A DNA stretch of 64,000 bases from assembly GCA_963682055.1 (NCBI GenBank), contig OY821749.1, positions 30,077,631 to 30,141,630 of the forward strand, in the 5' to 3' direction. Below, in pieces: positions 10,611 to 23,447 of the stretch. Numbering within the stretch: position 1 is the stretch's first letter; each line of letters begins with the position of its first letter. Below the pieces are notes generated by a model. It had not been told where the DNA came from, ran no database searches, and was given only the letters and a program-made list of their open reading frames with translations. The stretch comes from Primula veris. Lineage: Eukaryota > Streptophyta > Magnoliopsida > Ericales > Primulaceae. A program made the position numbers and the translations under genes.

Positions 10611-13600
10611 CCAAGTCCGGACGGGGGAAGGCTTATGTTTTATCATTTTCATCCATATGTTTCATGTTCTCTCGTCAATCCTTAAAGTTAAAGAATTCTT
10701 CCATCTCGTTATATTTTCTTAAAGTCATATAGAACAACTAGTTGTTAAAATTGAACTCTACTTAAAAAACTAAACTCATACACTGAACTAATTAACACTG
10801 AATGCATACACAAATCACATTCGCCTAAAAATGTCCTATATATAATAAATTAATTGATTTTTTTAGTTATCAATCAATTAGTAGTAATTATACATTTTCA
10901 CTTATTATTATTAGTAACTTTTTTTTGTATCATTTGGATACGTACGCAGTTTATACTAGTACAACTTTGAGGTGATTAAATAAATAAATGATTTAACTAG
11001 CGAAAATATTAATTACCACTAAAAATTATTTTAGTTTCTATTATAAGAAAAAAGTTAAAATGTTTATTTTCAAATATAAATCTTGAAAATTATAAATTTA
11101 TTAAACAGGTAATTAATCATAGCATTCGATTAAAATCACTAAAGGTTATTTTGGTATAAAATTGAAGAGTTCAAAGAAGGTACAAGAAAATTCATTGATG
11201 ATTAGTGAAACCACCGAATTAAATGAAGATTTCTTGAAATAAAAACATGAGAAATTATTTAATAAGGCACTTCATATTATAAAAGCTTCGTCGTCTAAGC
11301 AAATTTATGATTTATCACATATACTTTTCTTGATGATTTGTGAATGGATCGAAACAATTATCTATTGGAGGACAAATTTGCACTTTATTTGTTCTTCGTA
11401 AGTGCTTCCAAGGTCCCATCTTAGCTCCTTAACGAAATTGAAACTAAATCTATAAATTTCAAAATCTCCGGGGTGAATTTGATAATTTCTCTAGAAATAA
11501 TGTTTACGTTGTTGCAATATCATCCGAAACATGAGAAATTATTTAATAAGGCACTTCATATTATAAAAGCTTCGTCGTCTAAGCAAATTTATGATTTATC
11601 ACATATACTTTTCTTGATGATTTGTGAATGGATCGAAACAATTATCTATTGGAGGACAAATTTGCACTTTATTTGTTCTTCGTAAGTGCTTCCAAGGCCC
11701 CATCTTAGCTCCTTAACGAAATTGAAATCTGTCTTAATGTATTAATTCATGATCAAGAAAATCTAAAGGTATGAATATTACTAACTAAAAACTAGTATTT
11801 CAGCTATGTCATTTCCAATAAATATATTATCTTGTTTTTGTTCTCAATTCCTCTCACAAATAGCGCAAGAACTATTGTAATAATATTGTATGCATATCAT
11901 AATTCATAACCATATTAATTGTTACTGATTGACCCGAAAGGTATAGTGAATTGTGGAATTCAAAACTAAGTCATCAAATGTATTTCAAACACTATATTAT
12001 ATTGTCCTTAAAATAATGATGACTCAAGTTCTATTCTGTGAGAAGTCTTTGCAAAATTTTATATCCCTGGAAATTTTTGCTCTAGTTACTTGTATTAGTA
12101 TTAAAATAACATCTAAAAAACTAATATTTCTGGCTCTTGAGAAAATGAATATGTGACTCGTGAGAAATATATATAAATTTAAAGTAAGCTTATTTCTCAA
12201 GATTTCCCCCCTAAGAATTATCGAAATTTATAAATTCTTTAGTTCTTACCGAAAACAAAAAGTGAAGCTCTCCATACACCGGTTTTTGCACGAACAGGAA
12301 TTCTTCCTTTATAATCCAAAGAAGAATCATAGACCAAATTTACATCATCTCCCTTCTCTATTTCTTCTATCTTTCTTTCCTCCATTATTTCTCTCACAAA
12401 ATAAAATATACACTATATATTATTGTAGGGAATAGTTTGCCCACTTGCTCTAATATGGGTGCTGTGTTGTGAAGTGGTTACACTACCTTTGTTCTTCTTA
12501 TATAAGGAATAATTCAAACGTTATTTGGATGATGATTGAGAGGGGAGTAAAATACAAGCACCCCAAATATACCTTTAATAGGGGTAGAAAATTAAATAAC
12601 TTTTACTACCACCCTACCAAAGTAGAAGTTGTAAACCGTAAAATATCAACCGTAGATAATTAAAAATGTAACCATAAAATAAAACTGATAGTGAGTATGA
12701 TAGGGTATATTAAAATCTATAGAACTAGTTTAGTAGGTAAGTTTTGCTTTTTAAGTGCTAAAGGTTTTAAGTTTAAATCATTTACCTCTGATTTTTTTTC
12801 TCAAGAAAGTGAATAGGTCAAGTAAAAAGAAGAAACCGTGGATATGTAGTCCAGCTTTTGCTAACCAAGTCAAAAGACTCAAAATTATTGATTCAATCTT
12901 AGATAAAAAGATTGCTTATAAAAATAAAAACTTTAAGAGATTTGACTAATATTTTTTGCTCTGACTCAATGTCATGATAAAGTTGATAACGGAGAAGTAA
13001 ACGAATTAGTTTGTGGTGTTATGTACCCTTAATTAGATTAATACAATCCTACACTGCTGGTGACTTTTTATATAACAAAAACACGGATCACTTGAACTAA
13101 TTTTACTTGTGTCATGTTTGAAACAACTCTTTTTCATGTCATCAGATGGTAGAGATCAAAATTTGTCTCTCTTTCATCCCTTCGCTTTTCAACCCGCCAC
13201 GGACGCCTCACATTCCCATTTTATCTCCTTTATTTCCTCTCTCATTTGCTTCACTGGAAAACCACTTAAGTCGTAGTCGGCATGCTCTGCTAATAAGGTC
13301 CCCCCCCTCCTTTTTTCGTATTCTTCATCTCCCTTGTTTATTTATTATTTTTTGTTTTTATCGGGTAAATCTCTGCATTACTCTGGTCGGTGTTGCGCTA
13401 TAGTTGATAGGACTCACCACATCGCCAAAGTTTTGCAGTAAATATGACAGTACGTACTAATTTGATAGCGTTTTGACAATGATAAGACAATTTTTTTTTC
13501 TCTTTGCTGTTATTGTGAACTGCAACAAATATTTATAAATATATAATGTGCATGTGTGTCTAAGTTCTCAATTAGCAAAAAAATATTAGCCATATATACT

Positions 13601-14970
13601 ACAAATTTTATGCATTATATGATTTAAGAGTATTTTATTCAATTTAATTGACTGTACTTTTATTGATATTAACACAATTGACCTAATATTTTGTTGTTTG
13701 TTTTTATTAAAGTCTAGAATTAATACCTATGTAATTTTCCGTAATGGACTACAAAGCAAATTAGACAAAAAAAAATGTCATTATATTAATTAAAGATTCT
13801 AAAGCAAGGCATTCTAGAACACACAGTGGGAATATATTCTTGAGTCCTTTTCACAAGGAGAATAACCAAATCTAGATATACAAATACTACATACTTCAAG
13901 GAGCCGAGGTGGAGCTAGGAATAAAAAAATTTAGATTGCACAAAATAAAATGTTATTTCAAAGGATTGCAAGAATCATCGACTCATCGTTTTCAAGTTAT
14001 TTTTAAAAAGTTGTATAGAAAAAATAATTTTTTCGTAATTAAATTGTGCGGTCGCTCATGCATCCCTTTGTTATACATGATATTCCGCCTGGCCAAGGAG
14101 TATTATATACTTAAGAGTGATGATATACGTATGTACTCTGCTGTGTAATCAATGTTTATCGAGAAATCATTGATTTCAAGGAGTTCTGTAAAATTATATG
14201 CCAAACAGTCTTTGCAAATGTGATCACCTTATACTTATTTGAATCGAGATAATTAAAAATGTATGTGCACCTAAGTTATCACATCAAATTTGAAGTGTAT
14301 GAGGAATCTCTTTTATGAGTGAGATTTATCTCCAAATATGAAGTTATGAGAATTCATATTATGTAGTGCAGAGTTATATGGCTAATTAGCACAACTAAAT
14401 TATGAGTTTCATCAAAACAATTAGTAGATTTACCATTCAATAAAGTTATTTTGATAATTTTGTCTTAAAGCGTAGTCTTTTAAAACTGCAGAATTAAGAA
14501 CGTAGCATATATATTAGTACTCAAAATATGGTTGTGCTTAATTTCATGTTGAAATTGTTGTTCTAATTACCTTTTAGTACTTGCAAGTTGCATAGTGAAT
14601 TCCAAAACTAGGGAGTCCATAATAAACACTACTCGTAGTGGCATACGTGTTCTGGGTAGGATAGATATAGATATGATCTCGACAAATAAACTTAATATTT
14701 TTTTAAAAATTTAAATATCGAATGATTAAATATAATTAATTAACAATCGTATATAAAGAATAATATAATGTTTTACTCTTATAAAAAATACATAACGATT
14801 TTGTTTGAAATATAAATGTGTGAAAAATAATTTTTTTTAAGTTATTTATGTATTTGAATTGAGTGGTACCATTTAAGAGTAATTACAATATTAGAGTGAG
14901 AGTATTTTTAAAAATTTTGGGTAAAATTTAGCAGTTTCAAAATATTTGGTTTGACTTGGGAAAAAATATA
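10611..14970. other. AT-rich intergenic DNA with a segmental repeat
   Basis: No supported gene. The only clear structure is the direct duplication at 11247-11728. The remaining open frames are short, AT-driven and unlike any family I recognise. Confidence 0.5.
11247..11728. repeat. Direct duplication of about 200 bp, spacing 284 bp
   Basis: About 200 bp from CATGAGAAATTATTTAATAA to TCCTTAACGAAATTGAAA occurs at about 11247-11450 and again at about 11530-11728, almost base for base identical (one visible difference, AAGGTCCC against AAGGCCC). The sequence between copies is not repeated. The high identity points to a recent local duplication. No protein family is recognised in the short open frame it contains. 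Confidence 0.85.
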
Positions 14971-15450
14971 TTTAGTACACCAAACTATACTGCTGTTAAC
15001 GATTTGGGTATCTTTCAAATTTTTCAATTTGGGTATCACACTATAATAACTTTTCAATTTATGTATTACCGTCTAAATAAATCACGGAATCATGTCACGT
15101 AATATTTGACAAACATTAATTTGAGAGACTAATTTAACAATTTTGTACAAAAATATGTCATATTAGGAAAAAAAATTCTCCAATTTCACACATAACAAAA
15201 ATTTGGATTATTAAATTTTTGTTATGTGTGAAATTGGAAAAAACATTTTTATATGATTACATATTTTTATGCAAAATTATCAAATTAGCCTCTAAAATTA
15301 ATATTTGTCAAATGTCACGTGACATGATTCCGTGATTTATTTAGACGGTGATATCTAAATTGAAAAGTTATTATAGTGTGCTATCTAAATTGAAAATTTT
15401 TAAAAATGTTACCAAAATCGTTAAAAATATATAGTTTGCTATAACAAACC
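14971..15450. mobile_element. Foldback element (480-bp near-perfect inverted repeat)
   Basis: The two halves are inverted copies of each other over about 230 bp each, meeting at a loop of about 8 bases near 15207. Shared blocks in inverted order include GTCTAAATAAATCACGGAATC, CATGTCACGT, CTATAATAACTTTTCAATTT and the innermost CCAATTTCACACATAAC. No coding capacity. It is a MITE or foldback transposon. Its transcript would form a very long hairpin. Confidence 0.85.
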
Positions 15451-15940
15451 TACAAAATCCCGTTTAACTTGTATTAATAGTTTGATAACACGTGTATATC
15501 TAAAGATCGGAGATTACAAAAAGAAAAGGCTAAAGATTAGATAAAGTCAAAGAGGCCGTTGAAAAAATTATTCCCCTATTGAAAGTCTTCAATTCGGGAT
15601 TGTGTCACATTTAACACAGTGTGCCATTAAGATCACTAATTTCGTTAATTTAATTTTCCCACACTGAATGCCTTCAGAATTTTGAATTTTCAGAATGCGG
15701 AAGATTCAATTGCATTACAGTAGAACCTCAATACTCGATAAATTAACAAATACTATAAAATAATATTTTTCTTCGGTCACAACTTCGGTCAGTGTAAAAA
15801 ATTATCAATTTCGATATATTAATAAGATAATAAATTTTTGAAAGATTCTTATATAAATATTTGATCACAACAAAATCATAAATTAATAATATTTTAAAAT
15901 GACAAACAGTACTACACCGATTTAGCTAGCGAAATATGAT

Positions 15941-16511
15941 TGATAAAACAATAACTTTGGTCGGTGGCGTTATACTTTTCAACGATAATATTATAATCAA
16001 AAGATAGTAATTATTGGACACTTCTTGGATCTTTATTATTGTTCGGTTTTACAACTTGCTCGGATTGCAATTTATTATTAACACTTGTGTTCGATATTAC
16101 AAATTGCTCTTAATCTTGGTCTTTCTTTGTCTTCGGTAGTCGGTATTCAATTGAGCTCGGTTTACTTTCTAGTGAGGTAATCTCTGACAAGTTTCTCTCT
16201 TTTATCTTACTCTCTCTATATTTTTCAGACAGATTTTCAGGTACTTATTTTTAGTGAAGGTACTTGGTTATTTATAGGCAATTGTACCTCATAGGATGTT
16301 GACAAATGTACTCATCTCATGCGTCACCTCATGAGCTTTCCCACTGTGGACCTTTACTAATTGGGCTAAATTTTTTTATAGATAATGGTCTGTTAGGAAA
16401 TCACTTTTAGACCATGGGGTTTCGAATTCAAGCATTGGGTACCCTCTAATAATGTGTGGGTCGATTCATGCCCGAATAGATATATTCGGGTCTAATTTTT
16501 ATGTTCTATCA
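15941..16511 (-). mobile_element. Solo LTR (571 bp), exact 5-bp target duplication
   Basis: On the minus strand it begins TGATAGAACAT and ends TTGTTTTATCA, a TG-CA LTR with matching inverted ends. It is flanked by an exact ATGAT duplication (15936-15940 and 16512-16516). A minus-strand TATAAATA box lies at 16276-16269. The sequence is homologous along its length to 22879-23442 on the opposite strand. No internal coding region is present. Confidence 0.88.
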
Positions 16512-16516
16512 ATGAT

Positions 16517-18890
16517 CCTATAGTCTATAGTCATTTAATTTTTCTTAAAATTGAAATCTACTTGTATCTTATCTCAAACTTTTCCTATTACGCCGAAAGC
16601 TCTTGTCTTATGTTTGCGGACTGCACCAATTTTTTTTTAAGTTCTACATACGATTAAACAATGAGTTGGACTAGTTTATTGAACGATGTTCAATGTACAT
16701 AAAATTGATCAGATATATTTAATGTATTTAATATATGTTATTAGTTTGCTATATGGTTTGAGATGTAACAAAATTTATACTTATATTAGTAATTGAAATA
16801 GCTTAATTGCTTTTTACTAACTAGTTTAACGAGTATTATTAGTAATTTATAATGTGTTAATTTATGTTATGAACGAGTATATCTAAAATAATAAATATTA
16901 ATTTATCGGTTAATTAATACATTTCTAAATTAATAAAATTTCATCATACCAACATTGAGTTTTTACTGTATATAACAATGATGATAAAAAAATCCGTATC
17001 GGTTTTCTGAATAGACTTTTCCCATGGTGCCTAGTTATGCATTGCGAATGTGCTTAAAAGCCTTGTTTAGGCCCTAGCAAATTGATCAAATCAATCTTAT
17101 TTTAAGCAAAGTGGTGATACCAATAGCTAAATAATGTGATAGTGGGCCAAATTATCAGCCTTCTTTAATGGAAAATTCAATAGATGCAGATTTTTTTATC
17201 ACATTAGAGCATCCAATGGATGTTATAAAGCACATGTTAATGTCATACTTTAATAAAAGTTTGATTTTAGTATTGTAATGGTATTGTTAAGAAGCTTACA
17301 TGACTCCATAAATTTTTTCACTTTTTAACTTTCATCCTACAGTTAGTTATCAAGTTAAATGCCTATGTGGCAATGAATTATTACTTTTGTTATTTTTTAA
17401 CACTTACATACCACCAATAATTTGTATTAAAATTATCGGAATGAAAAATTTTAAAAGTTAATCATAAAACATTAAATTATATGATTTACTTTAAAAAAAA
17501 ATTCATTTCGACAATTTTGATACATATTATAAGTCGATCAAAATTGAACGTAATTTTGTATATAATAATTAGAAACAAAGATAGTATAGGTTCAAGGAAG
17601 TTAATTCAAAAGGGAGGTTTGCTCACCCACTCCATAATCCTTCTTAGGAATTATCTCCACTTGACATGTGTTTAAAAATAGATCCAAGGGTCCATATTAT
17701 GCCAGTCAAACATTAATAAATCATTTTTGTTTTTAACATAACAATAATTAACATTATCTCATATACTTTCCAATCCAATAACGCAAATTTACATAAGCAT
17801 TCTGGAGTATTTCCCCAAATAGCAAGCAAGTAGCGTGAGTATATATCTAACACTTTCTTTAAAAAAAATTAAGTTATGGAAACGACACAACACTTTAAAA
17901 ATTAAGAAAATTAGGAATATAAACGACACAATATTTAATACTTTCAAATGCTTTCTAAGCTGAAATTTTGTAAGAATTATGCAAAACAGTGTTATTGGAG
18001 AAGGGAGTATATTGCATACTGTGTGTGTAAAATAAACTTAATTATTGGAAAAGAAAGTACCAAGTATGATTGTACGTTTTTTTTTTTTGACACAATCAAT
18101 ACATTATTTTTTTTGGGTGAAAGGTTCAAAATATTATTAAGTCAAAAGGTTCTTACCATGTGACAAACCCCCGCACTAACATAAAAAAACATAGGAAGTA
18201 CAAGCCAATATGGTGTGAAAATGAGCCTATATAGTCTGAGAAAAAACCTCAGATTAAGAAACCAAATCCTAAAGGCTAAAATCTAAAGAAATTGATTACA
18301 AAATCTCAGCTTTTCTTCTTGTACCCGTTATCCTTATCACTCCTCTTGTAACCATGATCAATGTGATCAAAAGCGAGTTAGATTTATAACCAATTCCTTA
18401 CAGCCCTGAGACCTTAGAACCTGACTTTTGAAAATATCAAAAACCCCAAAATGGCATTCTAAAATTGAAAGTATGATAGGGAAATGCAATGATCCAAACA
18501 ATAAAAACAACAATTTTTTATCTCTTCGTCAGTCTTTTATATCAAATGTTCTTTTAACAAATTTGTCTCAGCAGCTAACCATAGTATAGACCTGAATCTA
18601 ATATAAAAATAATTAGTATAACAAAGCACAACATTTCTCAGACCAAAGTCATCCTTGAAATGTTGCCTTAAGAGCACAAATAGCTTCCGGAAAAAAAATC
18701 CTCATAAACTTTAAAGATCCACTTATCTTGTGTACCAATTACAAAGATAACCTGGTCTTATCCAAGGTTAAACTTCAGAAAAAGTTCATTGGTTAAACCC
18801 CGTTACATGTTAAAATAACTACCCTTCGAGTGCTTTTTTGGTCCAAAATGTTGCAACATAGATGTTCTTGGTTAGTTCTATAACTCTGAA
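16517..18890. other. Intergenic DNA with one degraded MITE
   Basis: No gene supported. About 17400-17590 is a worn copy of the Stowaway-like family described at 24705. A GAGCATCCAATGG motif near 17206 resembles MITE termini elsewhere in the window. About 18150-18890 may be the 3' part of the LINE-type remnant described next, but nothing coding is legible. Confidence 0.45.
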
Positions 18891-18899
18891 AGTATTGAA

Positions 18900-19168
18900 A
18901 TCCTTACTCTTTCAACCCATTTTTGTTAAACCACAGCAACTTGGTTCTGTTCTCTAAAAACATGTTCAATGGTTAGACAAACATAATCCATTAAAATGGT
19001 AATGTCATCCCATAAATTAGAAAATTTAATGCTTGGGGAGGATTTGCTTTTCCATCATTTTACAATCATCTCAGAATCTGTTTCTACAAGAATGTCAATT
19101 ATTCCCATAGTGTAGCAAATAAACATACCATTTTTAAGAGCCATTAGTTCAGTATAGATATTAGTATG
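18900..19168 (-). pseudogene. Decayed LINE-type RNase H (RVT_3-like) domain
   Basis: One minus-strand frame reads through TNIYTELMALKNG, IIDILVETDSEMIVK, SNLWDDITILMDYV and IEHVFREQNQVA. These are the typical order and motifs of the RNase H domain at the end of plant L1-type LINEs and related RVT_3 proteins, including the ETDS catalytic segment and the HVFREQN block. A TGA interrupts after MIVK and the frame breaks again after NQVA, so it is dead. The upstream side was cut by insertion of the hAT-like element at 19174, and a few codons (RTN) may continue beyond it. Confidence 0.75.
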
Positions 19169-19173
19169 ATTTG

Positions 19174-19616
19174 TAGGGGCGGACCCAATGGGGGTTGGGG
19201 ATGGCCGTGACCACCTAGATGACGATTTTTTTTTATATACATGTAATTAAAAAAATTATGAGGTATATTCATTGATGACCCTTCTTAGTTAAACAAAAGA
19301 GTGACTGGTGTAATGTTAAAATTGAACCATAAGTTAGTGCAAATTTAAGAGTTCAAATCATATTAGCTTCTTTTTTCTAAAATTTTCTGTTTTTTATTTT
19401 GAAATTACCAAATTTTCTAAATACCCATTGTATTTTCCAAAAAAAAATCACATAAAAAATTATTTTATTATCCAATGTAATTTGTCTTAACTTAATATTT
19501 ATTTTATGGTATGTTGAACATAGAAAAAACAAATTGTATTAGATCTTATTTTTTTATATTCGACATATTTTTTTACACCACGGCCTCCGAATAAAATCAT
19601 TCTGGTTCCGCTCCCA
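19174..19616 (+). mobile_element. Short non-autonomous hAT-like transposon inserted in LINE remnant
   Basis: A 443-bp element starts TAGGGGCGGACCC and ends GGTTCCGCTCCCA, flanked by an exact 8-bp duplication ATGATTTG (19166-19173 and 19617-19624). It is homologous to 3661-4265 over its whole length but lacks that copy's internal duplication and C-rich run. No transposase. It splits the LINE-type RNase H remnant, so it arrived later than the LINE. Confidence 0.9.
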
Positions 19617-19624
19617 ATGATTTG

Positions 19625-22600
19625 TACGTTAATATACATGTTTAATTATATACTACTATTGTAGTAAAAAAAATACAACACTATTTCATTATTTTATACT
19701 ATGATTTATGATGAACTAATCCAATTAATTTATAAAAGGTTGAGAACATGCACTGAGCTTGAAACTTGAAAAGAAACACTTGCAAATTAATTAAGTGGAG
19801 TTGGGAGGACTACTTAATTAATACTATGTGATTAGAAGTTATTTGAACCATTGGATTACTTTATTATACACACGTGGCATGGTGAGCATACCTCATTTAA
19901 AGGATAGGCTACAATTATCTCATCAATTACTTTATTCCGATTCGTTTAATTAATTATCCAAATTATGTGTCATTTTCAACATTTATAATATATATCAAAA
20001 TTATAGAAATTAAAAATTTAAAACTAAATTATATAATTTAATGTTTTAACCATATGATTAACTTTTGAAAAATTTTATTCTTACAATTTTGATAAAAGCT
20101 ATTAAACGATTAAAATTATATATAATTTCATAATAGATAATTAATTGGTAACCAATAATATATAAAATTATACGAATATAAATGAGTAATTGCAAGTTGT
20201 GTCATTATTAACTGATTTCTGTCGTTTTCCCTGATGGTAACTTAGAACTGAAATCTTTTCAAAAAACTTCGAACTGAAATCTGTTTTATGTGTCACTAAG
20301 TCACACTTCAACTTAACTATTGATTTATTGCAGGTGTTTTTCATTTCTTTTCGGGATAATACTTTTCAAATAACACATGTTTCCCGTTAGACTTTCACGT
20401 GCTTAATTAAACGAAACCATGGGTTGTTTGTAAATACTTTTACGTCAACACACATGTTACAATGGTGTCTACATCTATAGTATTTAGAGCAACCAAATCA
20501 GGCTCTCCACAATGCTCTTTATATTTAACATAAAAATTACATTTTATTAAATTTAGCTACCCACTTACAACTTAAGGCTTTCTACTATATAATTTATCAC
20601 AATTGTAAATTACATTATATTCACTATTTTTATCAAATATTCTCTCTCATCTTGAACAACATAATATATATACATACATACATTATATATATATAGTATG
20701 TGTAACAACTTCGTTTTTTCATAAATATTATATAACCTTTCGTGAACCTTTTTACAGATCAAGACATATTTTACATGTATGTATGTCAAATTTAAAACCA
20801 ATTATTTCTTATTTTCATTTTCATATCTTTTTCACAAATATTATATAACCTTTGGTGAACTTTTTTACAGATCAAGACATATTTTACATGTATGCATGTC
20901 AAATTTAAAACCTCATATTTGTTGATAAAGTAGGGAAAAAGATATGAAAATGAAAATAAGAAATAATTAGCTTCAAATTTGTTTGTATGTATCAACGAGG
21001 GGGAGAAGGCAATAAAGAAGAGGGATGAGGGAATAAAGTTTGAATATTTTATGTATACATAGGTAAAACTAGGTATTTATGACTAGCTAACAATGCCATT
21101 CCTTTTTAATTTTAGCAAGCCACAAGCGAGGCCGATGGATATCAAATTTTGTGCTTATTTAGTGCTTAATTGGCTAGGTATAAAAAGTCAAATTTGTTGA
21201 TCCAGCCGTGGCTGCTCTAAGAGCGGTGAAAATATATATTAAGTTTTGACCTATCTATAATATTATTGAAGTAAATACCGCCATAGGAAGCCAACAAAGT
21301 TTTTTTTTGTTTTTAAACCCTAGATATTTAAAGTAATTACACAAATACCAAAAATTGTAATATCCGATTGTAACCGTCCAAAAATTACCAACGTCCCAAG
21401 TCTATGGTAAGTGGTAACTACCGACATTCAAAATACTCGGTCCTAATATTTCGATACAAATCTAAGTTGCAATTCTATTTACACCACACATTTCCTCCGT
21501 GTGCTAGTCTCATTTATGTCTTCACTTCTCTCATCATAATATATGTAGGAGCGTAAGACATAGCGCAACACAAGTTTTTAAGCATTTTTTTCTTACTTGC
21601 AACCGTAATCTAGTTTGCTGAGTTTATCAAGAAAGCACAAAACATAGTAGGTAGTTAAAAACTAACAATGAAGTAAAGGGTGAAAATTTCCTTTTTGTAT
21701 TTTTGCTCTATTCTATAACCTCAACTAATTAAGTATTTTTAATTATTTACATTTTAGCATAATGACGATTTACTTACAAGTTAACGTATCTAGTTTAAGC
21801 CCATCTATTAAGAATATTACAATTTTAAAGATGGCAGTGTTCTGTCATGGCCAAAGGGAATGTGTAGCACTTAATTAGACGAATGAAATAATTGGTGTAG
21901 TATTTTTTTTTTTTATCTATTACGTATTTTGATGTGAATCTCTGGTGCTTGAGAGGAAAGTTCGTGATACTTTTCCTCACGTACTCTATAATTCCTGTAT
22001 GAGTGATGATATAATAAGAGGTTTTTTACATTAACTTTCGCAAAGACTCAATTTTAACCATTGATTATCCTCATATACATGATCTAATGATTCATATTAA
22101 GTTTTTACGAAAGTATATGTCAAAAAAATGTCTTCTTATATCATCATTGTTCCTTTATGTCGTTTAAACTTGGGAACATTATTTTCTTAATCGTCTTCCA
22201 ATAAAAACTGTTTCTTTTCACCCAATGCATAATTAAATAAGGACCACTAACTATACAAAGGTCCAAGATCACTTCTGATCTGTTTTCAGTAATGGTTGAA
22301 ATGTTGAATATCGGCCACTGCTTTCAAATTTGTTAATTTAATCCATTACCTAAGTCAAAGCCAACCTAATGCGCTAAATGAGAATTCATCCTAAGACTAT
22401 ACGTACACTAAATATAGCATTATGCTTTGATAGCTAGGCACTACTCCACTAGAGAATGTCTAGTGCACAACTCAGAATGTTGTAAAGAAAATTTTGAAAA
22501 AAGGTTATACAATATTAGAATACAATAATATTGAGTTAATGACAGAATTACTGGTATAAAATATCTGGTCAAATTTTGCAATTTAAAATGAGAAATAAGT

Positions 22601-22873
22601 ATTTGCTGATTAAAATGTATTTTTTTCAAGTTTTCTTTGAGGTTCTGTACGAAACGAGCTTCTATCATTATGAACATCCAATTAATTAAAGTGAGAAACA
22701 AGGTGCTAAGTTATAAGGAGTAAAGTAAGAGTCATGGTAGCAGAATTTCAGTTCAAATTTAGGAATCTAATAGTTGTGACTTGCAGCTTTTTTTTCTTTG
22801 TTCTTGTGGCTTTATAGGCTCCTTTGGCGGCACTATACCAAAATTGGCATTTTGGAACGTATAGAATTTATTC
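19625..22873. other. Intergenic DNA with MITE-like repeats
   Basis: No gene supported. About 19920-20160 is a degenerate Stowaway-like copy. The interval 20481-21222 has imperfect inverted edges (TTAGAGCAACCA and TGGCTGCTCTAA) and contains a nested direct and inverted repeat, listed separately. Confidence 0.45.
20481..21222. repeat. Candidate TIR element with internal direct and inverted repeats
   Basis: The edges are TTAGAGCAACCA and, at the right, TGGCTGCTCTAA, an imperfect terminal inverted repeat. Inside, about 80 bp around ATATTATATAACCTTT and GATCAAGACATATTTTACATG occurs twice in direct orientation (about 20719-20799 and 20833-20912). The second copy sits in the loop of a 34-bp perfect inverted repeat (20801-20834 against 20936-20969). 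Confidence 0.5.
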
Positions 22874-22878
22874 ATGTT

Positions 22879-23442
22879 TGACAGAATATGAAAATCAGAT
22901 CCGAATATATACCTATTTGGATACTAATCGATCCATGCGTTATTAATGGGTATTCAACGCATTTATAATAAGACTCGGGGTATAACAGTATTTTCCACAC
23001 TTAAGAATAAGGGCAATTACACAGTAAATATATTAGCCCAGTTAATAAATGTCCACAGTGAAAAGGCCTATGAGATAAATTGAGACGCTTGTCAACATAC
23101 TATGACGCATGAATGCCTATAAATAGTCAAGTACCTGCATTGGAAAAGGGATCTGAAATCTGATAAAAAAGAAGTGCAAGACAGACTTTTCAGAGTTTAT
23201 CTCACTAGAAAATATATCGAGAGAAGTCAAATAAAAGACCGAACATCAAGTATAAAGTTCAACATTAAGATTAACATTAAATTATCAGACCGAGTACAAG
23301 TATAATAGAAAATTGTAATCCGAGCAAGAACAATTACCGATTAATAGGAAAGAATAACACCGTGTCTAAATTTAATTTCTTAAATTTATATTATTATTAT
23401 TGAGAAGTATAACGTGACCCGATCAAAGTTATTGTTTTAGCA
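22879..23442 (+). mobile_element. Probable solo LTR, inverted relative of 15941-16511
   Basis: Homologous along its length to the solo LTR at 15941-16511 but in opposite orientation: it shares a CCGAATATA block near the start, GTCCACAGTG, CCTATAAATA (TATA box 23118-23125), a CTCACTAGAAA block, TTGTAATCCGAGCAAG-like sequence and CAAAGTTATTGTTTTA at the end. It starts TGACAG and ends TAGCA. Flanks ATGTT and TGTGT give only an imperfect target duplication, so the ends are approximate. Confidence 0.7.
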
Positions 23443-23447
23443 TGTGT

